From the NCBI GenBank assembly GCA_027574665.1, contig CM050653.1, positions 41,366,118 to 41,430,117 of the forward strand: a stretch of DNA of 64,000 bases, read 5' to 3'. A program made the position numbers and the translations under genes. This DNA is from Rhynochetos jubatus. Taxonomy: Eukaryota > Chordata > Aves > Eurypygiformes > Rhynochetidae. Under the pieces are notes generated by a model. The model ran no database searches and was not told where the DNA came from. It saw only the letters and a list, made by a program, of their open reading frames with translations. This document shows, in pieces, positions 1-12,067 of this stretch (position 1 is the stretch's first letter; each line of letters opens with the position of its first letter).

Positions 1-733
1 AAGAATGACTGTCAAAGAGTTCAAGGCTGAACCTCCTGCTTCATTTGAAATAGTTGTTAACCTATCTGAAAGGATAGCTAGATTTCAAGGCTCTGTTTTC
101 TAGCTCATGAAATAATTGGAAATGTAATCATGCAGGTAAGTAATATGATGATGTAACTTCTCTGCTAAATTTGAAAAAAAGTTAAAATTCTTTGTGTCGG
201 CAAACTGTAGCTGAGAAATGAATAGGAGAGTTGCTCAGAATTTTACCCCTAAATTCCATCTGCTTATACACTAATTTAAGGCTTTCTCCCTATTTGGCAT
301 TTCTATTCAGACAATGCTATGGAAGCCAGCCAACCTGTAGAGAGAAACCCACATGAAGTAACAGCTCTATTATCCAAAATATGCTGCAATCTTCAATGAT
401 TATTTTAACAAAAGCAAAGTCAGTAAAGGGAAACTTTATTGGTTTCCATTTCATGACAGAGAGAGCTTAAAGAAACATTCACTAGCATCTGCTAAATATA
501 GATGGAAACTATTAGGAAAAAACAACTTCCCATTCAAATATGTATTACAAACAAGTGGGCATAAAAACAAAAGGGAAACTAAAAGAAGAACTTGACAATA
601 TAGCATTACATGTTTCAGACAAAATATGACTGAGTGAATTTGCTTCTGAATAAGTTTCACCACAGAAAAAGAAAACAGAAGATGGCATTCAAAATAATTT
701 CTAAAAAGGCATAAGAAAACATGCATTCCTTAC
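1..733 (-). other. RBMS3: RBMS3 intron, 5' part downstream of the 47-nt exon
   Basis: The sequence starts with the donor GTAAGG on the minus strand and runs off the window edge. It is AT-rich with no repeats I recognise and no exon. A 91-codon open frame on the minus strand (451..726) is hydrophobic, has no family resemblance and begins within the intron just past the donor; I regard it as chance. Confidence 0.85.
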
Positions 734-780
734 CCATTCTGTATAGCAGCTGTTGGATCGTAAGTCAAAGCCATGCCAGC
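734..780 (-). CDS. RBMS3: RBMS3 internal coding exon (47 nt), start of the C-terminal region
   Basis: Read on the minus strand, this exon follows an acceptor ending TATATGCAG and is followed by a consensus donor GTAAGG. It translates in phase 0 as AGMALTYDPTAAIQN plus two bases (GG) of a split Gly codon. RBMS-family proteins carry this peptide just after the second RRM linker. The form with MALTYDPTAAIQNG is that of RBMS3; as I recall the paralogues, RBMS1 has MTLTYDPTTAAIQNG and RBMS2 MALTYDPTTALQNG. The preceding exon ends in phase 0 (GAG), so the join reads GEAGMALTYD, as in the known protein. RBMS3 is a largely cytoplasmic RNA-binding protein of the MSSP/c-Myc single-strand-binding family that binds A/U-rich RNA. 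This exon lies outside the RRMs, in the low-complexity C-terminal part, whose function is poorly defined. The downstream exon is not in the window. Confidence 0.95.
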
Positions 781-853
781 CTGCATATAGTTAGGGAAGA
801 AAAACAGATTTTTACTATTACTGCAGGGAAAAAAAAAAGACCAAAAAAAAAAA
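781..853 (-). other. RBMS3: Tandem acceptor region: true 3' splice site at 781 and strong decoy at 821
   Basis: On the minus strand a pyrimidine run of about 27 nt, almost all T (853..827, broken only by GG-type interruptions), leads to CCCTGCAG ending at 821. A second, shorter pyrimidine stretch (TTTTTCTTCCC) then leads to TATATGCAG ending at 781, the site that restores the RBMS3 frame. By consensus the upstream site looks at least as strong. Using it would add 40 nt starting TAATAGTAA, three consecutive in-frame stops after the linker codon GAG. Whether it is used cannot be told from the sequence. Confidence 0.7.
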
Positions 854-3800
854 GTTAAACATATTCTAAGCCAATATGAATAAAAACTGAATGCAACTTA
901 GATGGAAATCTAAATTCTCCAGGGAAGCTCAGATGGCCTAACGCAGCACAGACAGATTGGCCACCGCTCGTGCCTGAGAGATCCCTGAGAAACAGATCTG
1001 ATCAGTATGGTGCTTGTCATCTCTCCGCAACATTTAGGTCAAACGGTGTTTTTGTTGCACCAGTAGCAGCTAATAACTCCACTGAGATCAACGATTTGCA
1101 TCCAATTGCACACTATAACAAGACAGGGCCAACTCCTGCTGTCACCTGTGAGACAGGTAGTTGGTAAATATTCTCCCAAGAGCTTGGGATGGGTTTTCTC
1201 TTTTCTACAATGGCCACACCCTGTGGAGTCCAGTCGACTATTTCCCTGGGTGTCACTCTTGCTTACAGTTAATTCATTACCAGGAGACAAGGAACAAAAA
1301 GTCAGGTGTGAAACAGAAAAGACCTAACAAACAAAAAGGGCTTGAGCTTTTAAACAGGGCTTTTTAAAATACTTCAGAGGTCTGGACAGCAAAAGAATTT
1401 GTTAATGGGCTTTGCAGAGCCTTTCAACGTCCATTCACCACCAAGCAGATGGTGACCTGCGCATGAGGACTTGGCAGTGTCAAAACAGCGTCCAGTTAAC
1501 AACCGTCACCACCGCCACCTTCAGTAGGCATGTCCACAGGCACCGCAGGAAAGGCAGGGAGACAGCAGGGCTGGAGACTGAATTTCCCGCTCCACCTTAT
1601 GCTCCAAGACGGCAGTTGGGGCTGTGTAGGAAGGACCAGCTTTTTCCCCAGCATATACTTTAAGATGTGGGACTGACAATCTCCCCGCCCACATACTGCA
1701 TTTGCTTTGACTTTTTGTCTTCCTTATTTATTTTTTTCCGCTCCCTTTGTGAAATACTTGCCAATATAAGACACTGCCAGGAGATGGGGAGACATCTCCC
1801 TTTGTGCAGGGCTAGAAGGAGAGAGAAGAGGACCTCATTACTCAAGGTGCTCCTCTCCCTTTGAGAGTAGCTGAAAAACAGCCATGGCAGCATCCCCCCG
1901 CAAGGCACTGTATTTCTCTCTGCTTGTCATACAGACCATATGCTCGCTGCCTGAGACAGGAGACAGAAGCATTTGCCTCAAGGACAGGTGCTTTACTAAC
2001 TGTACAGCAGGGTTCGCGCTCCTGATGGGAGCTTTTAAGGGTCCTGGACCCATCTACCAAAATACTTTTGAATAATGGCATTTGCCCCCTTCCAGATGGC
2101 TGCTCAGACAGGTCAGGGAAGCGTTTGGGCTTGGCTAGCTCCCGTGCAGGCAGGTGAATCGTCAGGGTAAATGCTCTGGTGACGGGCAGGCAGAGAGCAG
2201 GCAGCACTCCTGGAAAAGCCAGGTTAGCCCGGCAGCTGCACACTGGTCTAAGAGGAGATGGTCCAAGTGTCCAGAGGCCAAAAACAATTTCTCATCTGAA
2301 AGGGTAGGCTTCACACTACCTTATGTAGCAAAAAAAAAAAGTTCATGGCATTATTAAATGTGTATATTTTTCTTATTATTCTTTTAAGCAGATGCTAGGG
2401 CAAATGCTTTGTTTATTGAAAATACCATTGTTTTAAGAAAATATGTACTATCTCCCAAGCAAAAGATAATTCAGGAGACTAAGGCCAAGAACACATGGCT
2501 ATTTTTTTTAAAATGCATTAATTTCATAGAAAGACAAATAAAAATGCCTATTTCTGCAAGTTCAAAATGTCAAAGAATCAAATATAGCATGACCCCAATC
2601 ACTGCTAATTTTGATGTAAAAAATAAATTATCTTAGAAAATCATAAGGGATCATATTTTTATGTTCTTATTTCTTACATGTTCTCAGCATATTATATTGT
2701 TTGGTAAGATTGCATTAATTACTAACGGAAAGGTATACAGTTCATCCCAAGTAAGAGCCACTAAAACTTCAATATCCTAAACATCTTTTGTCTGCAATAC
2801 ATATTAGAGAAAAAAAACTCTCTTATTTTCCCTTCTCTTTTCAACACTTGTAAAATTTTTTATTGCTCTCTTTTAACATTCCTGTGCTGGTAAAGACAAC
2901 TTAAAATAGTATGTACAAGCCCTAGAGGGACAGAAAAATTAGTTATAACAATTAGAAAAAAACTTAAAAATAACTTAAGACAGTCTCCATAAATCAAGGT
3001 GTTGACATTTTAACATCTTATCACACATCTACTCCCGTGGGAAAAGAGAGATCCAAGCTTTCTAAATAAGGGAGTTTCTAAATCTAACAGCCCTTAGTGT
3101 TCCCTGGATCAGAGCTCGCTATATCCCACAGCTTGCATTAGTGTAACCTGGGGACAAAGTTGCAGTGAGGGTGGGAGCGTTGGGAGGAAAGGGGAAAAGG
3201 AACAATAGCTGTTATTTTAGATTCGTTGACATAATTAAGAATGAGGGTACAGAAGGGATAAATTGCAGCAGCTCTTTCACTGGAGCCCTAACAATGCTCA
3301 GTGTCCACGGGACACCTGCAAACACACATTTACACTTCTTTCAGATACTTGTCTCGTGGATATTTGGGCACGTGGTCATGCACAGACCCTCAACCTGTTC
3401 TCCCACCCCATCACACCCCAGACCTGTGTGTGTGCATGCAGCCAAACTGTACATACTCTGTTCTCTGGATATTAGCATCATGTGCCTGACGTATTGTTGG
3501 TACTAGGAATATGGGACAGTGTCGTGGGTCTGGTGAGTACAAACTACGAAAGGCAATACACTCATCCATGCTCCGTATCCACACTGCACAGTGACAGATT
3601 ACCAGAATCCGTTCAAGTACTTCAGCAGTGACCACTATAAGCACCACTATCACATTTGCCAGTAAAGGAAAGCTTCCCATTAGACAAATAGGACACAGCA
3701 TGTGGCAATGCGTGCATATGGTACACCTCTGACAGTTTGCCCAGTACTATTGCTAATATCCCCCATTGCTGAATAGCCTCACACGGCTGCTATTTCAAAT

Positions 3801-4484
3801 AGCTGCTAACAGAAGACTGTTTACTTCTTTCTCAACAAGCTGTGTAATTCCTCCCTACAAAACTATGCTGGCTGGAAGCCCAGCAGAGGCAACAGTTAGC
3901 CTGGACCAGTGTAAGATTTATGGTCTGCAGCATCCTTATTCATCAGGAATAAAAACTGATGAGCAATAATAACTTACTGGAAAATTGTCTGCACTTTCCT
4001 CCATAGCACACAAACAGGAATTCCAAAAATACCAAATACAGAATATTAGGGTTGGCCTCAGACTTCTACATGATAGAGGCCCAGCTTATTCTGTCAAAAA
4101 CACAGAACCGAATATAGCTGTACAGTATTAAGTATACTGAGGCACTGGCTGATGGCTCTACAGCAGTTCTCTGTTATGCTGAAGAGTATTTTCTTCCAGG
4201 TCTTTTCACCCACCATTTTACTCATGTTTCAGTGGAAGGACAGGGTCTTATGCCTTCTTCTGGTAAGTGACACTTCCTGATGAAATGCCACCTGAGAGAG
4301 CAGCACTGATGATGGAATGCTGCTTCAGGAAAATACTTGTCAGATAAATCTTCTATGAAGGAACGACAGAACCACAGAATTTTTATGTCACTCAGCCAGA
4401 TAATGGACACATATTCAGGTATGGAAGGAAAATTCTGCACCTCAACATTTCAATATGCAGACCCTTAAAGTAATTAATAAAAGG

Positions 4485-4506
4485 ATAATAATAATAATAA
4501 TAATAT
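4485..4506. repeat. (TAA)n microsatellite
   Basis: About seven uninterrupted ATA/TAA units, intronic. Confidence 0.95.
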
Positions 4507-7500
4507 CTGCTATCAGTCCCATAAATATCTGCTTTATTTATAATAATAAAGACATTCTTCAATGATTACTTAACTAGTATATTCAGAATGTCACAAGTGA
4601 CATAGAAATAAAACCAGCTCTTTAAAATACTGATTTTTTTAAAAGACTATTTGAAACACACGTGTTTACTTCTCGCTTATTTTTACCAAAGTGTCTGAAC
4701 TTAGGACAAAGGAATGAAGATTTCTACTATTTTATTGCTACAGTTTTCTAATTATTGACATCAGTGAACAAAGAGATTCTAATAACAAGAGACGTAGCCT
4801 GCACCTTTCTTTCCTTCAATAAAGTGCAGGAAGTATCAGAAAGCCTCTGGAAGGCAAGGGTTCCCCCCGGAAGTTTGAAGGCCTTTGTTTGAACCCTTGA
4901 CTGTGAAAAATTTTTCATGGGCCAAGACAAGGTGTTCAGTTTCTAGTTTTTTCCTTCTCTTTGTTATGATTTGAACATAAATGAGCACATTTGCCTCATT
5001 AAAAAGACTCTTAGACCATCACATTTACATTGCTTATGTAAATTGGATTTGTAAATCTCTCAAAGAAATTATTAAGTTGTGGAGTGATTATTAAAAAAAT
5101 GATCACATCTTCAATTTCATGTGAAATAAGGTGTGTGTATTATTTCTCTTCCAAATCTCTCTGAACTCTCCTAAGAACAACATTTATTAGCCCAGTATCT
5201 GTCTTCCAGCAAACAAAAGTATCTATAAATGACCACATTTTAGGTTGCATGATATCTTCTTGGCTGCTGAGAAGTAGCTTCCACAAACGGCTTCACAAAC
5301 ATATCATTACCTACTCTCAGCGTATGTATCTTTCCCTCACTGTGTACACAAATTCACCATAATATTGACCTACTACAGAGATGTCCCACGCCTCTGACTC
5401 AGAGGTGAATCTTCCACATAGCTCTTCCAACCTGCTCTGGCCAGCCTATGCCTAGTGCTGGGACATCTGCGCAAAGCAGGGCTGTTGTCACCGCAGGATT
5501 TCTTATGCAGCAGGCCACAGTCCCATTGGAATACAAATGGAGAGGCCTATAATTTAATAAGGGGTGAAATCCACTGACAAAGACCAGAAGATAAGTCTCT
5601 CTTCCCCATCTCTGACTCACCCCTTCATGCTGGAGGACTGCTGTCCCAGGGGAATGGGTGTGCTCTTGGCTACCGTAGTGGAATCAATTGAAATTTCAAC
5701 ACTGAAATTCCTGTACTTGTTTTGTTACCACCATTAATATCTGCCAGACATCACAGCACAAGGATCTCTTGTGCCCTGACAGCAGACACTCTGACTGAAA
5801 CACTTTGAAGAATGAAGAGACAGGAGGGGGAAGGAACGAACAACCCCAATGAGATTTTTTTAAAATACTGATTTAATAAAATAAGCTCAGTCAGCAGCAG
5901 AGTTCCTTCCTTTGATTATTTAAACAGTTCTGTCAGAAATATTCCACGTTATTGAAAATATTTCTGAATTTAATTCTGAATAAAAAATACCTTTCTTTTT
6001 TAGAGAAGTCTAGAATGTAAATTTGACACCTCTTCAATATACAGATGCATAGAAATGGAGCATTTCCCAGTGATGTGTGCTCCTTAAGCTGCTGCAAGTT
6101 CTGAGAAAAAAGTGGTTGTGGAGAGAAAAATATATATTGAGGTCAAACTTGGGAAGCAATTCATGAACCTCAGAAGGTCAGAGATTGAGCTGATAAACAC
6201 AGTGACAAGTTCAGATATCCAAATGAATGAAAGAAACCCTTTTTGTCCCACAGAACCAGACTGGAAGCCTGATCAACACAGCTTCAGTTCTCAGTGTTGA
6301 GTCACTTTGTTCCCACTTCAATTTACCTGATGAGTTAAAAGATAAGTGCTGAAGTTTTCGAGTTGAAAAAAGAGAGGACAGTGTCCTCCTCACAGAGACA
6401 CATACAGTACAATGTAATAATTCTGTTTCCACAGCCAACTCATATATTTAACTGTGCCATCTTCAGCTTCTATGAACCATCTGCTTTTGGGGATCTGTCA
6501 CACCCATTTTGCCATTAGCCTGATCCAGTGTTAAATCAGCTGTGGATTACAGCCACATCTGCACACTAGACGTGTGGGTTACACTGAGTTGGGAAGACTC
6601 CCAGGGATGGCTTGCAGCACTACTGAAAATGACAGCCCACCAAGTATATGTTGGGGATACAGCAGAGTGCAGAAAAAGGTATGTCCTTTTCCCCGTCTCC
6701 AACATCTGTTTATTCTGCATAAGAAAACACTGTTGTAGCAGCAGAACTTGGATGAAAACCCAACTGCAAGAAAATCTCTGGGGCAAATGGCATGACATTT
6801 TTCACTGCAGAAGGAAATCCAAAGCCAAAATGGAAACTACGAAAACTAATCTCAGAGCAGGTACAGTCCTGATTCTACTTTAACCAAACCATGGCCCTTA
6901 TTATGAGTACGATCAGTCCCTTTTAAAATCCTGATTTCAGGGACAGTGATTTCAAACAGGTCATTATTTTAAAATGTTTCTACATGCTTTAGAAGCTCAA
7001 AAACTAACGACCGAAACTGGTCTTTGGCATGTGTGCAACTTAGGCAACTTTTCAAGACGTTGCCCACAGTGACAGTGTCTTGTGTCGTGAAGAATTTTTA
7101 ACTCGCTGCTCTGTATCTTTTCACTTATTTATCAGTTACCTTTTGCCCTTCTATTTTCTCCCTCTGTGCAGGCTTCTCTTCAGGTTCAATTCCTCTCTGT
7201 TACACTGAACTTTTGCTGAAAACAAGCATGAAAAATACTGACCAATGTCTAACTTATACGCATGCTAAATATATAGTAAATGCCTTTGGGTGTGGTTTGC
7301 ATATGAGGGTACTACTGCATGTGTGGACCGGTCTGGAAATTGTCTCTCACAGAAAAGAAAAACTTATTTGTCGAGGTATAAAATACATCAGCCCTAGACA
7401 CTAGGGATCATGGAACACAACCAAGACGTACCTATCTCCTTGGAAGCATAAAAAGAAATCTATGTCTGAGTTATAAATAGACCCGGCAAAGATCCACTGA

Positions 7501-7900
7501 TCATTTCTAAATGTCTGTTGCTGGTAAAGAAGGTATGACGGACACCAGGATCTACTCCTTCAGTCCTTCACTGGTACTGACTTCAGAAAAAAACAGTTGG
7601 AAAGTCTCTCAAATTACCTATTGTATGTTTTTCTTTCTAAATTACTGTCTGCATTACACAAAACTGTAATGAGTAGCAGATAAAAAGTGAAAGTTGACAA
7701 AAGCAACGTTCCCAAACTACTAGGTCATCATACTCCTCTATGAAAGAATTAAAAACATCTTTCATTCTTTAGACATTTCACCAGCTGATCTTGAAAGAAA
7801 ACAAAGAAGACAGGAGGAAAGGATGAAGAGAGGGAAGGTGAGGAAATTGAGGTTAATCATTTGGCTATTGACAAACAAAAATGTAACCTAGATTACATAA

Positions 7901-7916
7901 GCAAGCAAGCAAGCAA
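7901..7916. repeat. (GCAA)4 tetranucleotide repeat
   Basis: Four perfect GCAA units followed by a degenerate TCAA. Confidence 0.9.
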
Positions 7917-10900
7917 TCAATAGGAGAATTATTGGTGGCAATTATTAAATATAATTTTAAACATTATATCAAGTTCAATGACAAGGGGGTTGCATTCAGT
8001 CGTGCAATGTTGCTGTTGTGATATATGCACCAATACTGTAATGGTAATATTCTCTTGCAAGAAAGACAACACAATTATTTAAATGGCCTAAATATTACAG
8101 AAGCTTGCAAATGAAGTATCAAAGGTTTCAAAATATTGTGACTGTAAAAAAACCCCTTAATCACTTTGGGCTGACCGGATATCAAAAGACTACCATTTCT
8201 AGAACTGCCCTTTCTAGAAGAATGTAAACAATAATAAACCTTGGGCTGATGCAAAGCATTTATTGTTTTCATTTTATGTGAGATTTCTCCCTTTCTACCA
8301 GATACATTTCAAATAAACCCTCTCTTAAATACACATACCAAAAGATTTTATTGCTGAATAACCAAAACAAAGTTTCAGTAAAACTGTAATAAAAGATTAT
8401 GTTGTAAAATCTAAGCTGCAGTTTTTAATCTAATCTGATCTCAGTTCGTAACTGCTCTTGATTACCCAGATGCATTTTCAGCTAATGAACATTTTTTTAG
8501 AGAAACGTCACCCACCACTAGACTTGTCAACTGCAATTTAGAGGTAAATTAAATCAAATATTTTACAGACAGAATTTGAATATGATTACCCTCTATCACC
8601 ATCTCAACATAATCTTGTCAGAGAAAGTTTCAAAACAGGGTGCTGAATTAAACTAGTGTGACTCAGAAAAAAAAAAGATAATGAAATTTAAAAAAGTTAA
8701 ACTAATAACTCAGTTATTAGGTCAGAAATTCACTGTAATTATTTCCACCATTTGCAGGTTTCACTGTACATTTATTGCAACTGTATGCTAGATGCCTAAT
8801 CTGGCTGCCTTTTACACAGCCATCAGTAATCTAAGCTCTTGGCTCCTCAGTCCAGAACTGGTCAGCCATCACAAATCCTCAGTCAAATGTCTCAATAAAT
8901 CTGCTGAGTATTTCCTGAGGCTTCAAACAAGACTAGAAGGTGTTATTCAAGGTCAGGCATTCTTCCCTGACTACAAGTGGCCATGTAACCAAATACCAAA
9001 AAAACCCCCTGAAAAGCCCTAGAGAAATCTGTTGTATTCCTAAAGACTTGACTTTAAAAGTTAAGCCAATTTAACAGCCAGCTGAAGTATTTCATTAATG
9101 GTTATGAAGCAATCTACAAAAACCTGATAGGAATAAAATTTGCTATCACATTCTGCAGTATGGCCTGAAAACTTTACCAAAAAACCAATCCTCTCTTATA
9201 AAATTCCCCAGAGGCTCTCCATAAAAGAGAACAAAACCTCTGAGAACAGCATTATCAGAGAGGTAAAACCTGCTCCTCCCCACTAAACCTCCTGCCATTT
9301 CCCCCTTACAGCAGAGTGTCGGGCACACCTGCCTGTCTCTGCTTCGCATACTCAAATTCAAGACCAGTGGTGGAACTGTTCTTGCGATTTCTCTGGGGTC
9401 TATCCTTCCAAGCAATAATCATCACGCACGCTCAGTGTTAATGCTGGTTAAACCTCAGAAGTTTTAGAAATGCCCTTCACATAAGTACTCAAGAATATAA
9501 AGGCTTGCCTGAAGAATAGCCAAATACATCTTGGGTTAGATACCGCAGGATTTGGCCAGGGTGGAAATACTGAGGGAGTATTCTCTTGGACTCTATTTCA
9601 ATGCTTTTCTTTGGAGAAGAAACCAAGAAAAAGCAGAGGTTCAGGGAATATTTCCAGATCCCATTTGTAATCAAAACTATGACACTAGTCATATACTCAC
9701 TGTCTCTCACTACTCACTGTCTGTTCTTTTGTAAAAAAAATTGGAGTTGACAGGAATAATTGTAGGAAGGTTACCTGAGTGCTGCTTCACAGAGAACAAC
9801 TGAATGGTACACCTTGGTCAGAGTAAGACCCGTAAAGGACAAAGAGTTACAAAAACCCTATTGCATATAAAATGTAAGAGTAATTATGCAGAAGGATTTA
9901 ACATTGGAAATAAGACAATTAACAATGATGGGGGATGGGCGGGGGGAGAATGATGGGGGACGAAATCCAATAAATTAGTGACTTTAAAAGAGAACATGCA
10001 TTCTTGTCTTTGATGTTTTAAGTAGTAAAAATCCAATGTGCTGCAAGATATTAACCAAATATTAGGAAACACCAAAAATCTAAGAAAATGTAAGAAAACA
10101 GAGCGCATTCCTAGCCTGAAATACTTCTGACTTTCTATTTTCACAATCTTTCCACATCTGCAGATTATACCATGACAACAGCTCTGTTGATGACTGCGAA
10201 CAACAATAAGGAATGATGTCTCCTAGCTCTGAAAACTAGTTTTTAATGTTGATATGACAAACACACCGACCACACCCTGCCCATAGGTCACTGGGATATC
10301 ACTGTGCTTAATATGAGCCACTGCGCTAGCAGCAAATGAACTAAGTACGATGTAATAAGCTGACACTCCGAGGCCATAGGCATAATGGTAGCCTGTGGGC
10401 TTTAACTTTATATTCTTCTGTTTATTGATTTGAACTGAAGAAAGTATACAACAATGGAGATAATAGCTATGATGGCATTTACTAATTAAACTGGGATTTA
10501 GAGGTCTTTAAAATATAGATTTTTGACCTTATGGAGTGTCTCCTATATACAGACCTTTGTTTTTCAAGCTCTGTATATGATGACCTGAGTCTACCACTTG
10601 AAGTACTTCTTGGGCACTTGTTCCCCAGTAAATCTTTAATATGACAAACCATAATGGTTCCTAAGAAAATGTCTCCATTTTTTGACACATATGACATAAG
10701 AGACTGCAATGAACCTTTGGAGACTTCTGCAATCTCTTGCAGCAAATGTGGCTGCCACACTGACACTTCCAGCCTGCAAAACTAAACAGTGTACAATAAC
10801 CACCTTGCTGGAGGGAGAAATTTCTATGCTTTCAAGAGGTCTTTCCTGTTGTTTTGAGTTCACCAATCATGCTAGAGTATATATGCCATAAGCTAATGGT

Positions 10901-11406
10901 CAGCTAGCAAATCAAGTAATTAATAAAGAGCAGAAACCCTCCAGAAACATGAAATTAGAAATACTAAATAGTTTTCTTCTTTATTTGCATTGTAAAATTG
11001 AAGTAAACATAGCAAAACCTACCCAAAAAGACCCAAAAGAAAACAACAGCAACAACAAAAAAAACCCCTGTATTCTAGTGCGTCACAATTGAGCAACACA
11101 ATTTTCTTTTCCTTAAAGTCTCAATCATAAACACAAAGAACAGGCATTTAGGATGGAAATACTTGTTAAGTCCTTCAGCCTTTGTAGCTATAATCATGCA
11201 TAAGAAGGTACTATGACCAAGTCTACCTCATTTATTCAAGTGTCTTTATCCTATAATAACATTCAACAAGGGTAAACAAACTGTTGAAGAGTCAAATAAA
11301 TTCCTTTCTTATTTCACCCACGTTTGGCGTCACTTCATGTGCAAGTACACAGAAAGGAATCTCGAGTAACAGACTATTTGCAGCAGAGCAGAAAGCAACC
11401 GCTAGA

Positions 11407-11420
11407 TTTTTTTTTTTTTT
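11407..11420. repeat. T14 homopolymer
   Basis: Uninterrupted run of 14 T (A on the gene-sense strand), about 540 nt inside the intron from the 107-nt exon. Confidence 0.9.
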
Positions 11421-11960
11421 AATTTTGTACACATGATGGAGTGCAGGCTACTGTAAACTGTTTTAGCTTGGACAGAATGAAGAGACCAGCTCGGATAAGC
11501 TTTTGGGAAACTTTTAAATGGACCATACGTTTGGATGTGCAAGTCCCTTTTCTAACAGCGCACCTATTCCCCAATGGTGTTTTACCACCAGGAACCATAT
11601 AGAAGAGATAACATTTCTGAGTTCCTTAAGTTTAAATTGATTTGAGGTTTATAAAAGGTATGCTACAGGTACACCAGTAAAAGAACACTGGCTCCAGGTC
11701 TGGCTGCAGACAAAGCTCTCATGGTGGGACAAGGCTGAGCACAGTTCCACACCAATCCCTAAAATGCCTTTTTCCTGTAACTTTATGCTCTGCACATTAC
11801 TATAAGCTTCCCTCTCCTCCCTGTGTATATACATTCTTCTGTGCGAAACGACTGCATTTTGTGTACAATCGAATTTCTTCGGAGCCCTGAAAGGTAGACC
11901 TCCAGGTTTGCAGCTGACTTCTGCCAAACCCCGGGAAAATAATTGCTGCGTGGCACTTAC

Positions 11961-12067
11961 CTCTCCTTCTCTGGGCCACGGCCTTCCATTCTGTGTGTAT
12001 TTGCTTTGATTCTGGCGCTTCTTTTGCCCTCCATCAGCAAATTTGCACAGCAAAGGCTCAGTGGGGG
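11961..12067 (-). CDS. RBMS3: RBMS3 internal coding exon (107 nt), end of RRM2 plus basic linker
   Basis: On the minus strand a good acceptor (TTGTCTTCACAG) precedes CC CCC ACT GAG, and the exon ends GGA GAG before a perfect donor GTAAGT. The two leading bases complete a codon begun in the previous exon (probably GCC, Ala); the remaining 35 codons are in frame and contain LLCKFADGGQKKRQNQSKY followed by TQNGRPWPREGE. LLCKFAD is the last beta strand of RRM2, and GGQKKRQ starts the basic linker. The stretch NQSKYTQNGRPWPREGE separates RBMS3 from RBMS1 (NPNKYIPNGRPWHREGE in memory) and from RBMS2. Human RBMS3 has APSEP where this exon has (A)PTEP, a conservative change fitting a non-mammalian orthologue. 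Intron phases are 1 on the 5' side and 0 on the 3' side. The next exon is at 734..780. Confidence 0.96.

Larger units (their letters stand above)
781..11960 (-). other. RBMS3: RBMS3 intron between the two exons (11,180 nt)
   Basis: This intron is bounded by GTAAGT at 11960 and TATATGCAG at 781 on the minus strand. Contents I can support are a strong decoy acceptor at 821 with long T tracts upstream of it, a (TAA)n stretch at 4485..4506, (GCAA)4 at 7901..7916 and a T14 run at 11407..11420. The part at about 1500-2300 is somewhat richer in G+C, but I see no gene in it. No other exon, RNA gene or clear mobile element was recognised. Octamer-type ATTTGCAT occurs near 10985. Confidence 0.85.

Noticed and set aside
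451-726. 91-codon minus-strand open frame beside the 47-nt exon
   Set aside because: It begins within the intron just past the donor, is not in continuous frame with RBMS3 (the exon frame meets TAA at the donor), and is a low-complexity hydrophobic peptide.
4044-4100. Possible CR1 tail (CAGAATATTAGGGTTGG)
   Set aside because: Only about 17 nt resemble the avian CR1 3' end. The following bases do not match the conserved 'GGGACCT..AGATCATCTAGTCC' part, and the tandem ATTCTATGA tail is missing.
4350-4400. CR1-like words (AGAACCACAGAATT)
   Set aside because: Isolated short similarity without the conserved continuation.
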